DNA of 64,000 bases from Roseitalea sp. (GTDB lineage Bacteria; Pseudomonadota; Alphaproteobacteria; Rhizobiales; Rhizobiaceae): positions 248,001-312,000 of the forward strand of contig JAEPON010000001.1 of the NCBI GenBank assembly GCA_017642895.1, in the 5' to 3' direction. Shown piece by piece: positions 29,061-39,014 of this stretch. Under the pieces are notes generated by a model. That model was not told where the DNA came from. It saw only the letters and a program-made list of their open reading frames with translations, and searched no databases. The first letter of the stretch is position 1, and each line of letters opens with the position of its first letter. The translations under genes and the position numbers were made by a program.

Positions 29061-31355
29061 ATGCGCATTGCGTGCCTTGGAGGAGGGCCGGCGGGTCTTT
29101 ATTTCGCGATCTCGATGAAGCTTCGCGATCCGTCGCACGAGATCGTCGTGATCGAACGCAACCGGCCGGACGACACGTTCGGATGGGGCGTTGTGCTGTC
29201 CGATGAAACGCTCGGCAATCTGGCCGAGAACGACCCGGTCAGCGCCGAGGCGATCGGTGCCAGCTTCGCCTATTGGGATGACATCGCCCTTCACTTCGAA
29301 GGGCAGCGGCTGGTCTCCACGGGCCACGGGTTTTGCGGCATCGGCCGCATGAAACTATTGGAACTGTTGCAGCATCGCGCCCGCGAACTGGGCATCGAGA
29401 TGCGTTTCGAGACCGAGATCGAAAGTGCAGAGCAATACCGGCGCGACTTCGATCTGGTCGTCGCCAGTGACGGGCTGAACTCCAAGACCCGGACCCTTTA
29501 CGCCGGCACGTTCAAACCGGACATCGACCAGCGCCTGTGCCAGTTCGTCTGGCTCGGCACCCGTCAGACCTTCGCCGACGCCTTCACCTTCATCTTCGAA
29601 AAGACCGAGCATGGCTGGGTCTGGGCCCATGCCTACCAGTTCGACGATGAGACCGCGACATTCATCGTCGAATGCGCGCAGGACACGTTCGACGCGTTCG
29701 GCTTCGGGGAGATGAGCCAAGAGGAGAGCATCGCGGTCTGCGAAACCATCTTCAAGGATCATCTTGGCGGGCACAGCCTGATGACCAATGCCAACCACAT
29801 TCGCGGTTCGGCCTGGCTGCGTTTTCCGCGGGTCCTGTGCGAAAAGTGGAGCCACGAAAACGTCGTGCTGCTCGGGGATGCGGCGGCGACGGCGCATTTT
29901 TCGATCGGGTCCGGCACCAAGCTGGCGTTCGAATCCGCCATCGCGCTGGCCGACTATCTGCACACCGAAGCCGATATGACGGCGGCGTTCGCCAAATATG
30001 AGGATGAGCGACGGCGGGAAGTGCTGCGGCTGCAATCGGCGGCGCGCAACTCGCTGGAATGGTTCGAGCATGTCGATCGCTATCTGCACCTTGATCCGGT
30101 GCAGTTCTATTATTCGATGCTGACCCGGTCGCAGCGGATCAGCCACGAAAACCTTCGCTTGCGCGATCCTGACTGGCTGCATTCGGCGGAGCAATGGTTC
30201 CAGGAAAGCGCCGGCGTTGGCGCCAACGCGCCGGTGCGCACGCCGATGTTCGCCCCTTTTCGGCTGCGCGGGATGGACCTCAGGAACCGGGTCGTCGTCT
30301 CGCCGATGGCCCAGTACAAGGCTGTCGACGGTTGCCCCACGGACTGGCATTTCGTTCATTATGCCGAGCGCGCCAAGGGCGGCGCCGGGCTCGTCTACAC
30401 GGAAATGACCTGCGTCTCGCCCGAAGGCCGGATCACGCCTGGCTGCCCGGGCCTTTACGCGCCCGACCACGAAGCCGCATGGCGCCGCCTGACCGACTTC
30501 GTACACGCCGAGACCGACGCGAAGATCTGCTGCCAGATCGGCCATTCCGGTCGCAAGGGCTCGACCCAGCTCGGGTGGGAGGAGATGGATGCGCCATTGC
30601 TTGCCGACAATTGGGAGACGGTGTCGGCATCGCCGATCCCGTGGTCCGACCGCAATCCAGCTCCACGCGAGATGAGCCGGGCCGACATGGACGCCGTGCG
30701 CGACCAGTTCGTCGCCGCGGCCGAAATGGCCGACCGCGCCGGTTTCGACATGATCGAACTGCATGCGGCGCACGGCTATCTGATCTCGTCCTTCATCTCG
30801 CCTTTGTCCAACCGGCGCACCGACGATTATGGCGGCAGTCTTGAGAACCGCATGCGCTGGCCGCTGGAGGTGTTTTCGGCGATGCGCGCGGTCTGGCCCG
30901 CCGAAAAGCCGATGTCGGTGCGCATCTCCGCAAACGACTGGGTCGGCGAGGAGGGCGTGACACCGGACGATGCGGTCGCGGTCGCACGGATGTTCGAAGA
31001 GGCCGGCGCCGACATCATCGATGTGTCGGCCGGTCAGACCTCGACCGAGGCCCGGCCGGTCTATGGCCGCATGTTCCAGACACCGTTTTCTGACCGCATC
31101 CGCAACGAGACGGGCGTTGCCACGATGGCCGTCGGCAACATTTACGAAGCCGATCATGTCAATTCGATCCTGATGGCGGGACGCGCCGATCTGGTCTGCC
31201 TGGCGCGTCCGCATCTGGCCGACCCCTATTGGACGTTTCATGCCGGCGCCGGGATTGGCGACCGCCACGAAAAATGGCCCGACCCGTATCTGGCGGGCCG
31301 CGACCAGTTGTGGCGGCTGGCCGACCGTGAGGCGGACATGGCGGTGCGCGTATGA
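29061..31355 (+). CDS. 2-aminobenzoyl-CoA monooxygenase/reductase type fusion (FAD hydroxylase + old-yellow-enzyme domain)
   Basis: A 764-residue two-domain flavoprotein. Residues 1-385 form an aromatic-ring hydroxylase with FAD motif [12 protein letters not shown] at 4-15 and a [20 protein letters not shown] motif near 270-290. Residues 390-764 form an NADH:flavin oxidoreductase barrel starting [23 protein letters not shown], with the [32 protein letters not shown] signature near 565-595. This fusion is shared by the enzyme of Azoarcus evansii that hydroxylates and reduces anthraniloyl-CoA, and by salicylyl-CoA 5-hydroxylases. The nearby kynureninase and aryl-CoA ligase favour anthraniloyl-CoA. 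It begins the long rightward operon; GGAGAGG precedes the ATG. Confidence 0.88.
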   Translation: MRIACLGGGPAGLYFAISMKLRDPSHEIVVIERNRPDDTFGWGVVLSDETLGNLAENDPVSAEAIGASFAYWDDIALHFEGQRLVSTGHGFCGIGRMKLLELLQHRARELGIEMRFETEIESAEQYRRDFDLVVASDGLNSKTRTLYAGTFKPDIDQRLCQFVWLGTRQTFADAFTFIFEKTEHGWVWAHAYQFDDETATFIVECAQDTFDAFGFGEMSQEESIAVCETIFKDHLGGHSLMTNANHIRGSAWLRFPRVLCEKWSHENVVLLGDAAATAHFSIGSGTKLAFESAIALADYLHTEADMTAAFAKYEDERRREVLRLQSAARNSLEWFEHVDRYLHLDPVQFYYSMLTRSQRISHENLRLRDPDWLHSAEQWFQESAGVGANAPVRTPMFAPFRLRGMDLRNRVVVSPMAQYKAVDGCPTDWHFVHYAERAKGGAGLVYTEMTCVSPEGRITPGCPGLYAPDHEAAWRRLTDFVHAETDAKICCQIGHSGRKGSTQLGWEEMDAPLLADNWETVSASPIPWSDRNPAPREMSRADMDAVRDQFVAAAEMADRAGFDMIELHAAHGYLISSFISPLSNRRTDDYGGSLENRMRWPLEVFSAMRAVWPAEKPMSVRISANDWVGEEGVTPDDAVAVARMFEEAGADIIDVSAGQTSTEARPVYGRMFQTPFSDRIRNETGVATMAVGNIYEADHVNSILMAGRADLVCLARPHLADPYWTFHAGAGIGDRHEKWPDPYLAGRDQLWRLADREADMAVRV

Positions 31356-32107
31356 CGCTCGAGGGTCGCCATACGGTGATCACGGGCGGCGGCTCCGGCG
31401 TCGGGGCGGCAACGGCGCGCGCATTCGCCGATGCCGGCGCAATGGTCACGGTGATGGGCCGGCGCGAGGAACCGCTGCGCGACCAGGCTGACCATGAGAG
31501 GATCGGCTATCAGGTTTGCGATGTGACGGATGCCGATGCGGTGACGAAGGCGTTTGCGGCTGCGCGCGATGGGTTCGGGCCGGTCTCGATCGTCGTCGCC
31601 AATGCGGGCGATGCGGCGTCCAAACCGTTTTCGTCCATGCAGGCGATCGATCTCGATGTCATGCTGGCGGTCAACGTGACCGGCGTCTTCAACGCCTACA
31701 AGGCCGCGCTGGCCGACATGCAGGCGCTGGGTTGGGGGCGCATGATCGCGACCGCCTCCACGGCGGGCCTCAAGGGCTATGGCTATGTGTCGGGCTACTG
31801 CGCGGCCAAGCATGGCGTTGTCGGGCTGACGCGAGCGCTGGCGATCGAACTGGCGCGCACCGGCATCACCGTCAATGCCATCTGTCCCGGCTTCATCGAG
31901 ACACCGCTTCTGGACCGGTCGATCGAAACGATCACGACGAAGACCGGCATGAGCGCCGAACAGGCGGCCAAATCATTGCGCGCCGGCAATCCGCAGGATC
32001 GCTTCATCCAGCCTGATGAAGTGGCGCAGACCGCGCTGTGGCTGGCGAGCGATGCGGCCCGTTCGGTCAACGGCCATGCGCTGAGCCTGTCGGGAGGCGA
32101 GATATGA
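31352..32107 (+). CDS. Short-chain dehydrogenase/reductase
   Basis: A 251-residue classical [15 protein letters not shown] at 11-22 binds the cofactor, NAG near 85 is present, and the catalytic Tyr and Lys are in SGYCAAKHG near 149-157. The C-terminal substrate loop and LSGGEI end are normal. It is joined to the fused monooxygenase by an ATGA overlap, and to the following MarR gene by another. In this operon it probably acts as a 3-hydroxyacyl-CoA dehydrogenase or reduces the cyclic oxo intermediate made by the fusion enzyme. The exact step is inferred. Confidence 0.87.
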   Translation: MTLEGRHTVITGGGSGVGAATARAFADAGAMVTVMGRREEPLRDQADHERIGYQVCDVTDADAVTKAFAAARDGFGPVSIVVANAGDAASKPFSSMQAIDLDVMLAVNVTGVFNAYKAALADMQALGWGRMIATASTAGLKGYGYVSGYCAAKHGVVGLTRALAIELARTGITVNAICPGFIETPLLDRSIETITTKTGMSAEQAAKSLRAGNPQDRFIQPDEVAQTALWLASDAARSVNGHALSLSGGEI

Positions 32108-32577
32108 TCCCCGACACGCGCCCCTCCGCCGAGCCGCTGTCCAAGCAGAGGCTGCGCCTGTGGCTCCGGTTCCTGAAGGCGCAGGGCTCCATCGAGGCCG
32201 AAATCCGGCGGCGGCTGCGCGACCAGTACGGGTCCACCCTGCCGCGCTTCGATGTGATGTCGGCGCTGGCGCGGTTTCCCGACGGTTTGAAGATGAGCGA
32301 GATCTCCGGCTTGCTGAAGGTCTCGAACGGCAATGTCACCGGCATTGTCGACCGTCTGACGCAGGACGGGCTGGCGCTCAGGGTGGCGGTTCCCGGCGAC
32401 CGAAGGGCGCAACTGGTGCGGCTGACGCCAGCGGGCCAAACGGCCTTTGCCGAACTGGCGCAAGCCCATGAAGCATGGCTCGACGAGATGCTCGGCGGCC
32501 TTGATCAGGACGAGCTGGACGGCTTCGGGCAATTGCTCGACGGTGTGTTCGACCATCTCGGCGAAGGCGGGGATTAG
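32104..32577 (+). CDS. MarR-family regulator
   Basis: A 157-residue winged-helix protein. The core [67 protein letters not shown] (about 48-115) shows the recognition helix and the D-x-R wing of MarR. It overlaps the SDR stop by 4 bases, so it is cotranscribed with the pathway. MarR proteins in aryl-CoA catabolic operons usually repress until an aryl-CoA thioester binds. Anthraniloyl-CoA is the plausible ligand here, and the inverted repeat at 28986-29013 the plausible operator. Confidence 0.9.
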   Translation: MIPDTRPSAEPLSKQRLRLWLRFLKAQGSIEAEIRRRLRDQYGSTLPRFDVMSALARFPDGLKMSEISGLLKVSNGNVTGIVDRLTQDGLALRVAVPGDRRAQLVRLTPAGQTAFAELAQAHEAWLDEMLGGLDQDELDGFGQLLDGVFDHLGEGGD

Positions 32578-32581
32578 GACG

Positions 32582-33382
32582 GTGCGCAGCGACACATCTC
32601 ATTTCAAATGCACGATAGACGGTCCGGTGGCGCGGATTGCGCTGAACCGCCCCGAGCGTAAGAACCCGCTGACATTCGACAGCTATGCGGAACTGCGCAA
32701 CTGGTTTCGCGACCTTCACTATGATGACGAGGTGCATGCCGTCGTGTTCCTGCCCAATGGCGGCAATTTCAGCTCCGGCGGCGATGTGCACGACATTATC
32801 GGCCCGCTGACGCAGATGAGCATGAAGGAGCTTCTGGCCTTCACCCGGATGACGGGCGATCTGGTCAAGGCGATGATCCATTGCGGCAAGCCGATCATTG
32901 CCGCCGTCGAAGGCGTGTGTGCGGGCGCCGGCGCAATCATCGCCATGGCATCGGACCTGCGCATTGCAACACCCGATGCCAAGGTCGCGTTTTTGTTCAA
33001 CCGGGTCGGCCTTGCCGGCTGCGACATGGGCGCCTGCGCCATGCTGCCGCGCATCATCGGGCAGGGGCGGGCCAACGAACTGCTGTATCTGGGCCGCTCG
33101 ATGAGCGCCGAGGAAGGTCATGCCTGGGGGTTTTTCAACCGCCTTGCGGAGCCCGCCGAACTGGAGGCTGCGGCGATGGAGATGGCCGGGCGCATCTGCG
33201 CGGGGCCGACATTTGCCAATGCGATGACCAAGACGATGCTGGCGCAGGAGTGGTCGATGTCGCTCGAGCAGGCGATCGAGGCGGAAGCGCAGGCGCAGGC
33301 CATCTGCATGCAGGGCAATGATTTCCGCCGCGCCTTTGAGGCGTTCGCGGCCAGAAAGAAGCCGGTCTTCGAGGGCGATTGA
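32582..33382 (+). CDS. Enoyl-CoA hydratase/isomerase family protein
   Basis: A 266-residue crotonase. [12 protein letters not shown] near 60-71 and [38 protein letters not shown] near 103-140 supply the two oxyanion NH groups and the active-site region. The start is a GTG at 32582, five bases after the MarR stop with GGGGATTAGG upstream; the long open frame upstream belongs to the overlapping MarR gene. It is expected to hydrate or hydrolytically open a CoA-bound ring product of the fusion enzyme. Its last base overlaps the ATG of the next dehydrogenase (TGATG). Confidence 0.88.
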   Translation: MRSDTSHFKCTIDGPVARIALNRPERKNPLTFDSYAELRNWFRDLHYDDEVHAVVFLPNGGNFSSGGDVHDIIGPLTQMSMKELLAFTRMTGDLVKAMIHCGKPIIAAVEGVCAGAGAIIAMASDLRIATPDAKVAFLFNRVGLAGCDMGACAMLPRIIGQGRANELLYLGRSMSAEEGHAWGFFNRLAEPAELEAAAMEMAGRICAGPTFANAMTKTMLAQEWSMSLEQAIEAEAQAQAICMQGNDFRRAFEAFAARKKPVFEGD

Positions 33383-34524
33383 TGGCGGACCGGAGCTTCC
33401 TCGGCTGGCCCTTTTTCGACGATCGGCATCGCGCGCTCGCCGATACGGTCGATGGCTGGGCGGAAGCCCATCTGGGCGGCATCGACCATGGCGATGTCGA
33501 TGCGGCCTGCCGCGCACTGGTCGCTGATCTCGGCGCAGCGGGGTTCCTGCAACACACCGGCGCGGAAGGCGGCAAGCTGGATGTCAGGACACTGTGCCTG
33601 ATCCGCGAGACGCTGGCGCGCCATGACGGGCTCGCCGATTTCGCCTTTGCCATGCAGGGGCTCGGTACCGGCGCGATCTCCCTTTTCGGGAGGCCGGACC
33701 AGAAGGCGCAATGGCTGCCGGCAACCCGGTCCGGCGAAGCGATTTCGGCCTTCGCGCTCACCGAGCCGCAATCGGGTTCCGATGTCGCCAACAGCACGAT
33801 GACGGCCGTGCGCGATGGCGACGATTTCGTTCTCGATGGCGAAAAGACCTGGATCTCCAATGGCGGCATCGCCGATGTCTACACGCTGTTTGCGCGGACC
33901 GGTGAAGCGCCCGGCGCCAAGGGCCTCTCGGCCTTCGTCGTTCCCGCCGGCCTCGACGGTTTCGAGGTGACCGAGCGGCTGCAGACCATCGCGCCGCATC
34001 CGCTAGCGACCCTGCGGTTTTCCGGGTGCCGGATCCCGGCTTCGTTGATGATCGGCAAACCCGGCGAGGGGTTCAGGATCGCTATGTCGGTGCTCGACAT
34101 CTTCCGTTCGACCGTGGGCGCGGCCGCGCTGGGCTTTGCGCGGCGGGCGCTGGATGAGTCGGTTGAACGTGTGCGGCGCCGGCATGTTCAGGGCGCGCCG
34201 CTTTCCGATCTTCAAATGGTCCAGGGCCATATCGCCGACATGGCGCTCGATATCGATGCGGCGGCGCTTCTTGTCTATCGCGCCGCGTGGACCAAGGATA
34301 TGGGCGCGCCGCGCGTGACCCGCGAGGCGGCGATGGCCAAGCTCTTCGCCACCGACCGTGCGCAAGAGGTGATCGACAAGGCCGTCCAGCTTCATGGGGC
34401 CGATGGCGTCCGCTCCGGTCACGCCGTCGAAACGCTCTACCGCGAAATCCGGGCCCTGCGCATTTACGAGGGTGCGTCGGATGTCCAGAAAGTCGTCATA
34501 GCCCGCCAGACACTTGGCGGCTGA
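33382..34524 (+). CDS. Acyl-CoA dehydrogenase
   Basis: A 380-residue FAD-dependent acyl-CoA dehydrogenase. [18 protein letters not shown] near 122-139 and the flavin segment [18 protein letters not shown] near 155-172 are present. The catalytic base is probably the Glu of [19 protein letters not shown] near 360-375. It begins with ATG at 33382, overlapping the hydratase stop by one base. It differs from the gcdH gene at 27702 and probably oxidises an earlier cyclic or open-chain CoA intermediate. The AGGAGG motif after its stop serves the cupin. Confidence 0.9.
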   Translation: MADRSFLGWPFFDDRHRALADTVDGWAEAHLGGIDHGDVDAACRALVADLGAAGFLQHTGAEGGKLDVRTLCLIRETLARHDGLADFAFAMQGLGTGAISLFGRPDQKAQWLPATRSGEAISAFALTEPQSGSDVANSTMTAVRDGDDFVLDGEKTWISNGGIADVYTLFARTGEAPGAKGLSAFVVPAGLDGFEVTERLQTIAPHPLATLRFSGCRIPASLMIGKPGEGFRIAMSVLDIFRSTVGAAALGFARRALDESVERVRRRHVQGAPLSDLQMVQGHIADMALDIDAAALLVYRAAWTKDMGAPRVTREAAMAKLFATDRAQEVIDKAVQLHGADGVRSGHAVETLYREIRALRIYEGASDVQKVVIARQTLGG

Positions 34525-34542
34525 AAGAGGAGGAGAACCGCA

Positions 34543-34992
34543 ATGAAAGATCTCGAAAAAGGCATCACCGAAAACGGGGTTGGCTACAAGGAGACGACCT
34601 GGAACATTCTCGGTCAGACCTATTATCCGAAGGCCGTCTGCGAGAGCACCTTCGCGTTCGAGACCAACTCGGCGCCGGGCGACTCCGTGCCCGTGCACAT
34701 TCACCCGACGCAGGACGAGTTCATTCTCGTGCAGGAAGGCGAACTCGACCTCAAGCTTGACGGCAAATGGACCAAGGCGCGCGAAGGCGATCTGGTGCGC
34801 ATGCCGCGCGGCATTCCGCACGGCTATTTCAACAAGTCCGACAAGCCGTGCCGGGCGCTGTTCTGGGTCTCGCCCGCCGGCAAGCTGAAGGAATTGTTCG
34901 AGGAACTGCACAACATGACCGATGTCGAGGCCGTTGTGAAAGTGTCGGCGGAGCACGATGTCGACTTCCTGCCGCCGGAAGCCAACGAGTGA
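34543..34992 (+). CDS. Cupin-domain protein (paralog of 20836-21276)
   Basis: A 149-residue cupin. VPVHIHPTQDEFILVQEGEL near 50-69 carries motif 1 with two His and a Glu; MPRGIPHGYFNKSD near 88-101 carries motif 2. The ends match the cupin of the kynurenine operon: a WNILGQTYYPK start region and DVDFLPPEA near the C-terminus. An AGGAGG site precedes the ATG. Its place between an acyl-CoA dehydrogenase and the CoA ligase suggests an enzymic role on a ring intermediate, or protection of a labile one. I cannot name the reaction. Confidence 0.85.
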   Translation: MKDLEKGITENGVGYKETTWNILGQTYYPKAVCESTFAFETNSAPGDSVPVHIHPTQDEFILVQEGELDLKLDGKWTKAREGDLVRMPRGIPHGYFNKSDKPCRALFWVSPAGKLKELFEELHNMTDVEAVVKVSAEHDVDFLPPEANE

Positions 34993-34995
34993 TCC

Positions 34996-36621
34996 ATGCC
35001 GGTGCCTTCCGCCCATACCGACACATTTGCGCGTGACAATCTTCCGCCGCGCGACCAGTGGCCCGACCTGCTGCTCGACGGTTTCGATTATCCCGAACAC
35101 CTGAATGCGGCGGTCGAACTGACCGATGCTATGGTCGACAAGGGCTTTGGCGACCATACGGCGCTGATCGGCAATGGCCGGCGGCGGACCTACAAGGAAC
35201 TGACCGACTGGACCAACCGGCTTGCGCACGCGCTGGTCGACGATATCGGCGTGAAACCGGGCAATCGGGTGCTGATCCGCTCGGCCAACAACCCGGCCAT
35301 GGTGGCCTGCTGGTTGGCCGCGACCAAGGCCGGCGCCGTCGTCATCAACACGATGCCGATGCTGCATGCCGCCGAGCTGTCCAAGTATGCCGACAAGGCG
35401 GAGATCGCGTTCGCGCTGTGCGACACGCGGCTGATGGAGGAGATGGAGGCTTGCGCCGGCACCAACGCCTTCATCAAGCGCGTCGTCGGCTTTGACGGCA
35501 CCTCGAACCATGATGCGGAACTCGACCAGTTGGCGCTTGAGAAACCGGTCCGGTTCGATGCCATTGAGACCGCGCAAGACGATGTCGCGCTGCTTGGCTT
35601 CACATCAGGCTCGACGGGCGAGCCCAAGGCGACCATGCATTTCCACCGCGACCTGATGATCATCGCCGACGGTTATGCCAAGGAGGTTCTGGGCGTGACG
35701 CCGGACGATGTCTTTGTCGGTTCGCCGCCGCTGGCGTTCACGTTCGGTTTGGGGGGACTGGCCATCTTTCCGCTGCGCTTCGGTGCGACCGCCACGCTGC
35801 TCGAAAATGCCAGCCCGCCCAACATGATCGAGATCATCGAGAAATACAAAGCGACGGTTTGTTTCACCGCGCCGACCGCCTATCGCGCCATGTTGCGCGG
35901 CATGGAAGAGGGCGCCGATCTGACCTCGCTGCGCGCGGCGGTCTCGGCGGGCGAGACGTTACCGGCGCCGGTCTACGAGGAATGGCGGCAGAAGACCGGC
36001 AAACCGATGCTTGACGGCATAGGCGCGACGGAATTGCTTCACATTTTCATCTCCAACCGGTTTGATGATCACAAGCCGGCCTGTACCGGCAAGCCGGTCA
36101 CCGGGTATGAGGCGAAAGTGGTGGACAACAACGGGAACAGCGTCGCAACGGGGGAGATGGGACGGCTGGCGGTGCGCGGGCCGACCGGCTGCCGCTATCT
36201 GCGTGGCGAGAGCCAGAAGAACTATGTCCTGGACGGCTGGAATATCACGGGCGATACGTTCCGGATCGACGAGGATGGCTATTTCCATTTCGCCGCGCGC
36301 AATGACGACATCATCGTATCCGCCGGCTACAACATTGCCGGTCCCGAAGTCGAAGCGGCATTGCTCGCCCACCCCGATGTCGCCGAATGCGCCGTCATCG
36401 GCGCGCCGGACGAGGAACGCGGAACGATCGTTCAAGCGCACATCGTCACCGCCCCGGGGACATCGCCCAATGAGGCTCTGGTCAAGACACTCCAGGATCA
36501 CGTCAAGGCGACGATTGCGCCCTACAAATATCCGCGCAGCATCGTCTTCGTCGATGCCTTGCCCAAGACGCAAACCGGCAAGGTGCAGCGTTTCAGGCTG
36601 AAGCCGTCACCCCGTCACTGA
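34996..36621 (+). CDS. 2-aminobenzoate/benzoate-type CoA ligase
   Basis: A 541-residue AMP-forming acyl-CoA synthetase. The P-loop-like motif GFTSGSTGEPKATMHFHRD near 197-215, the aryl-site segment FTFGLGGLAIFPLRFGA, the ATELLHIFIS motif near 345 and the catalytic Lys in KTQTGKVQRF near 527 are clear. The sequence has the look of benzoate-CoA ligase relatives, which include the anthranilate-CoA ligases of the aerobic CoA-dependent pathway. It would activate anthranilate for the fusion enzyme. Three bases separate it from the cupin. Benzoate or another aryl acid remains possible. Confidence 0.88.
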   Translation: MPVPSAHTDTFARDNLPPRDQWPDLLLDGFDYPEHLNAAVELTDAMVDKGFGDHTALIGNGRRRTYKELTDWTNRLAHALVDDIGVKPGNRVLIRSANNPAMVACWLAATKAGAVVINTMPMLHAAELSKYADKAEIAFALCDTRLMEEMEACAGTNAFIKRVVGFDGTSNHDAELDQLALEKPVRFDAIETAQDDVALLGFTSGSTGEPKATMHFHRDLMIIADGYAKEVLGVTPDDVFVGSPPLAFTFGLGGLAIFPLRFGATATLLENASPPNMIEIIEKYKATVCFTAPTAYRAMLRGMEEGADLTSLRAAVSAGETLPAPVYEEWRQKTGKPMLDGIGATELLHIFISNRFDDHKPACTGKPVTGYEAKVVDNNGNSVATGEMGRLAVRGPTGCRYLRGESQKNYVLDGWNITGDTFRIDEDGYFHFAARNDDIIVSAGYNIAGPEVEAALLAHPDVAECAVIGAPDEERGTIVQAHIVTAPGTSPNEALVKTLQDHVKATIAPYKYPRSIVFVDALPKTQTGKVQRFRLKPSPRH

Positions 36622-36631
36622 AGAGGCCGTC

Positions 36632-36868
36632 ATGCAGTGTGTTTTCGTTCAGTTCAGATGTCGTCCAGGGACCACCTATGACGTGGCCGATGAGATCGCG
36701 CGGCGGGAGATCCACTCCGAACTCTACTCAACGAGCGGTGAGTACGACCTTCTGGCCAAGCTCTATTGCCCCGAGGACGAGGACATTGGTCGTTTCATCA
36801 ACGACAGGCTGCTCGACATTGACGGGATCGAACGGTCGCTGACGACGCTGACATTCAGGGCGTTTTGA
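36632..36868 (+). CDS. Stand-alone Lrp/AsnC ligand-binding (RAM) domain protein
   Basis: A 78-residue protein that consists of only the C-terminal effector domain of Lrp/AsnC regulators: MQCVFVQFRCRPGTTYDVADEI, then STSGEYDLLAKLYCPEDEDIGRFINDRLLDIDGIERSLTTLTF. There is no DNA-binding helix-turn-helix. Such single-domain RAM proteins assemble as dimers or higher forms and may bind amino acids. It lies 10 bases after the ligase and 34 before the transporter genes. A sensor or modulating role for an amino acid such as tryptophan or anthranilate is possible, unproven. Confidence 0.82.
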   Translation: MQCVFVQFRCRPGTTYDVADEIARREIHSELYSTSGEYDLLAKLYCPEDEDIGRFINDRLLDIDGIERSLTTLTFRAF

Positions 36869-36902
36869 CATCAACAAGCAACCATCAAACTGGGAGAGAA
36901 AG

Positions 36903-38042
36903 ATGAAACTGAAGAGCATGATGATAGCCGCCATGGCGGCGGCCGTTGCGCTGCCGGCCAGCGCGATCGCCGAGACCAAGGTCGGAATGATCACAACCCT
37001 TTCGGGCGGCGGCGCCGGGCTGGGCATCGACGTGCGCGACGGCTTCCTTCTGGCGATCAAGCAATCGGGCCGGGACGATATCGAGGTCATCGTCGAGGAC
37101 GATCAGCGCAAGCCCGATGTCGCGGTTCAACTGGCCGACAAGATGGTCCAGGCCGAACAGGTCGACGTGCTGACCGGCATCATCTGGTCCAACCTGGCGA
37201 TGGCTGTGGTGCCGTCGGTGACCGCTCAGGGCAAGTTCTACCTCTCACCCAACGCCGGACCTTCGGCGCTCGCCGGGCAGGCCTGCCATCCCAACTATTT
37301 CAATGTCGCCTGGCAGAACGACAATCTGCACGAGGCGGCGGGCGCCTATGCCAACAGCGCCGGCTATGGCAAGTCCTTCATCCTGGCGCCCAACTATCCG
37401 GCCGGGCAGGATGCTTTGACCGGCTACAAGCGCTTCTTTGAGGGCGAACTGGCGGGTGAAATCTACACAACGCTCGGCCAGACCGACTATGCCGCCGAAA
37501 TCGCGCAAATCCGCGCGTCGGACGCCGACAGTGTGTTCTTCTTCCTGCCCGGTGGCATGGGCATCGCCTTTCTGAAACAGTATCAGGATTCGGGCATCGA
37601 CATTCCCGTGGTCGGTCCGGCCTTCTCGTTCGATCAAGGCATTTTGCAGGCGGTCGGTGATGCGGCGCTCGGCGTGGTCAACACCTCGCAGTGGAGCAAG
37701 GACATCGACAATCCCACCAATGCGGCCTTCGTCGAGAGCTTTCAGGCCGAATATGACCGTCTTCCCTCGCTCTATGCGAGCCAGGGTTTCGACACCGCCA
37801 ACTTGCTGATCTCTGCGCTTGAAAAGGCCGAAGTGTCTGACGCCGATGCGTTCCGAGACGCGCTGCGGGCCGCCGAGTTCGACAGCACGCGCGGCGATTT
37901 CGAATTTGGTCCGAACCATCACCCGATCCAGACCATTTACGCGCGTGAGGTGATCAAGGAGGGCGATGTGTTCACCAACAAGCTGATCGGCCCGGCGCTC
38001 GAGAACCACGCCGACGCCTATGCCGGCGACTGCCAGATGTAA
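36903..38042 (+). CDS. ABC transporter substrate-binding protein, Liv/branched-chain type
   Basis: A 379-residue periplasmic protein. A signal peptide MKLKSMMIAAMAAAVALPASAIA is cleaved near residue 23. The mature part begins ETKVGMITTLSGGGAGLGIDVRDGFLLAIKQ, the type-1 periplasmic fold of the Liv family, where many members bind aromatic acids rather than leucine. It follows the CoA ligase region and precedes two permeases and two ATPases, so the set is a complete importer. Context suggests anthranilate, tryptophan or a related aromatic as substrate. A strong hairpin follows its stop at 38050-38076. Confidence 0.9.
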   Translation: MKLKSMMIAAMAAAVALPASAIAETKVGMITTLSGGGAGLGIDVRDGFLLAIKQSGRDDIEVIVEDDQRKPDVAVQLADKMVQAEQVDVLTGIIWSNLAMAVVPSVTAQGKFYLSPNAGPSALAGQACHPNYFNVAWQNDNLHEAAGAYANSAGYGKSFILAPNYPAGQDALTGYKRFFEGELAGEIYTTLGQTDYAAEIAQIRASDADSVFFFLPGGMGIAFLKQYQDSGIDIPVVGPAFSFDQGILQAVGDAALGVVNTSQWSKDIDNPTNAAFVESFQAEYDRLPSLYASQGFDTANLLISALEKAEVSDADAFRDALRAAEFDSTRGDFEFGPNHHPIQTIYAREVIKEGDVFTNKLIGPALENHADAYAGDCQM

Positions 38043-38049
38043 GCCAACC

Positions 38050-38076
38050 GGCCGGCTCCCGGAGCGGGAGCCGGCC
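38050..38076 (+). terminator. Hairpin after the binding-protein gene
   Basis: An 11-bp perfect stem, GGCCGGCTCCC (38050-38060) and GGGAGCCGGCC (38066-38076), with a 5-base loop lies just after the stop. No T tract follows, and the permease gene starts 18 bases later. It is more likely an mRNA-stabilising or partial-termination element that raises binding-protein output over the permeases, as is common in such operons, than a full terminator. Confidence 0.6.
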
Positions 38077-38093
38077 TCCAAAGCCATTTTCCC

Positions 38094-39014
38094 ATGTCCT
38101 TCATCCTCCTTGTCGAGCAGGTCCTGAACGGTCTGCAATTCGGCATCATGCTGTTCCTGATGGCCGCTGGCCTGACGCTGATCTTCGGCGTCATGGGGCT
38201 GATCAATCTGGCGCACGGCTCGCTCTACATGATCGGTGCCTTTGCCGCCGCCGCGGTTGCCGGCTACACCGGATCGTTCGTTCTGGCGCTTGCGGCGGCG
38301 CTGGCGGCGGCGGCGATCGTGGGCGCAGTCGTCGAACTGGTCGTGATCCGCAGGCTCTACGACAAGGATCATCTCGATCAGGTGCTGGCGACCTTTGCGC
38401 TGATCCTGGTTTTCTCGGAAGGCACGCGCTGGCTGTTCGGCTCATTTCCGCTGTTTCTCGACATTCCTGACTATCTGTCGGGGCCGGTCACACTGCCGGG
38501 CGGCATCCAATATCCGCTCTACCGGCTGTTCCTGATCGTGGTCGGGCTGCTGATCGCGATTGGACTTGGCGCGCTGATCACGAAAACCCGGATCGGCATC
38601 CAGATCCGCGCCGGCGAAAACGATCGCGAGATGATCGCCGCGCTCGGCATCGACATTTCGCGCCTTTATACGCTGGTCTTTGCCCTGGGCGCCGGGCTTG
38701 CGGGCATCGCTGGTGCCCTTGTCGGCGCTATCCAGTCTGTTCAGGTCGGCATGGGCGAACCGGTGCTGATCCTTGCCTTTGTGGTCATCGTCATTGGCGG
38801 GATCGGCTCGATGAAGGGGGCCTTGATCGGCGCCATTCTCGTCGGTCTCACCGACACGCTCGGCGGCATCTTCCTGCCCGAACTGCTCAAGCTTGTCACC
38901 GATCCGGCAACGGCGACATCGATCGGCTCTTCGCTGGCGTCGATGGCGATCTACATCCTGATGGGGGCCATCCTGATCTGGCGGCCGACAGGCCTGTTCG
39001 GAGCCAGGTCATGA
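38094..39014 (+). CDS. Liv-type ABC permease (LivH family)
   Basis: A 306-residue permease with about eight membrane helices. LNGLQFGIMLFLMAAGLTLIFGVMGLINLAHGSLYMIGAF near 10-50 is the LivH N-terminal signature. The cytoplasmic EAA-like loop is around TRIGIQIRAGENDREMIAALGIDISRLYT near 165-195. It overlaps the next permease by 4 bases (ATGA). It forms the heterodimeric channel with the LivM-type protein of the same importer. Confidence 0.92.
   Translation: MSFILLVEQVLNGLQFGIMLFLMAAGLTLIFGVMGLINLAHGSLYMIGAFAAAAVAGYTGSFVLALAAALAAAAIVGAVVELVVIRRLYDKDHLDQVLATFALILVFSEGTRWLFGSFPLFLDIPDYLSGPVTLPGGIQYPLYRLFLIVVGLLIAIGLGALITKTRIGIQIRAGENDREMIAALGIDISRLYTLVFALGAGLAGIAGALVGAIQSVQVGMGEPVLILAFVVIVIGGIGSMKGALIGAILVGLTDTLGGIFLPELLKLVTDPATATSIGSSLASMAIYILMGAILIWRPTGLFGARS

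Noticed and set aside
29355-31268. A 637-codon minus-strand open frame opposite the fused monooxygenase
   Set aside because: Shadow frame; the plus strand has both flavin domains with intact motifs and a good ribosome site.
29061-31355. Salicylyl-CoA 5-hydroxylase as the primary name
   Set aside because: The architecture is shared, but the adjacent kynureninase and benzoate-type ligase favour anthraniloyl-CoA; specificity cannot be decided from sequence.
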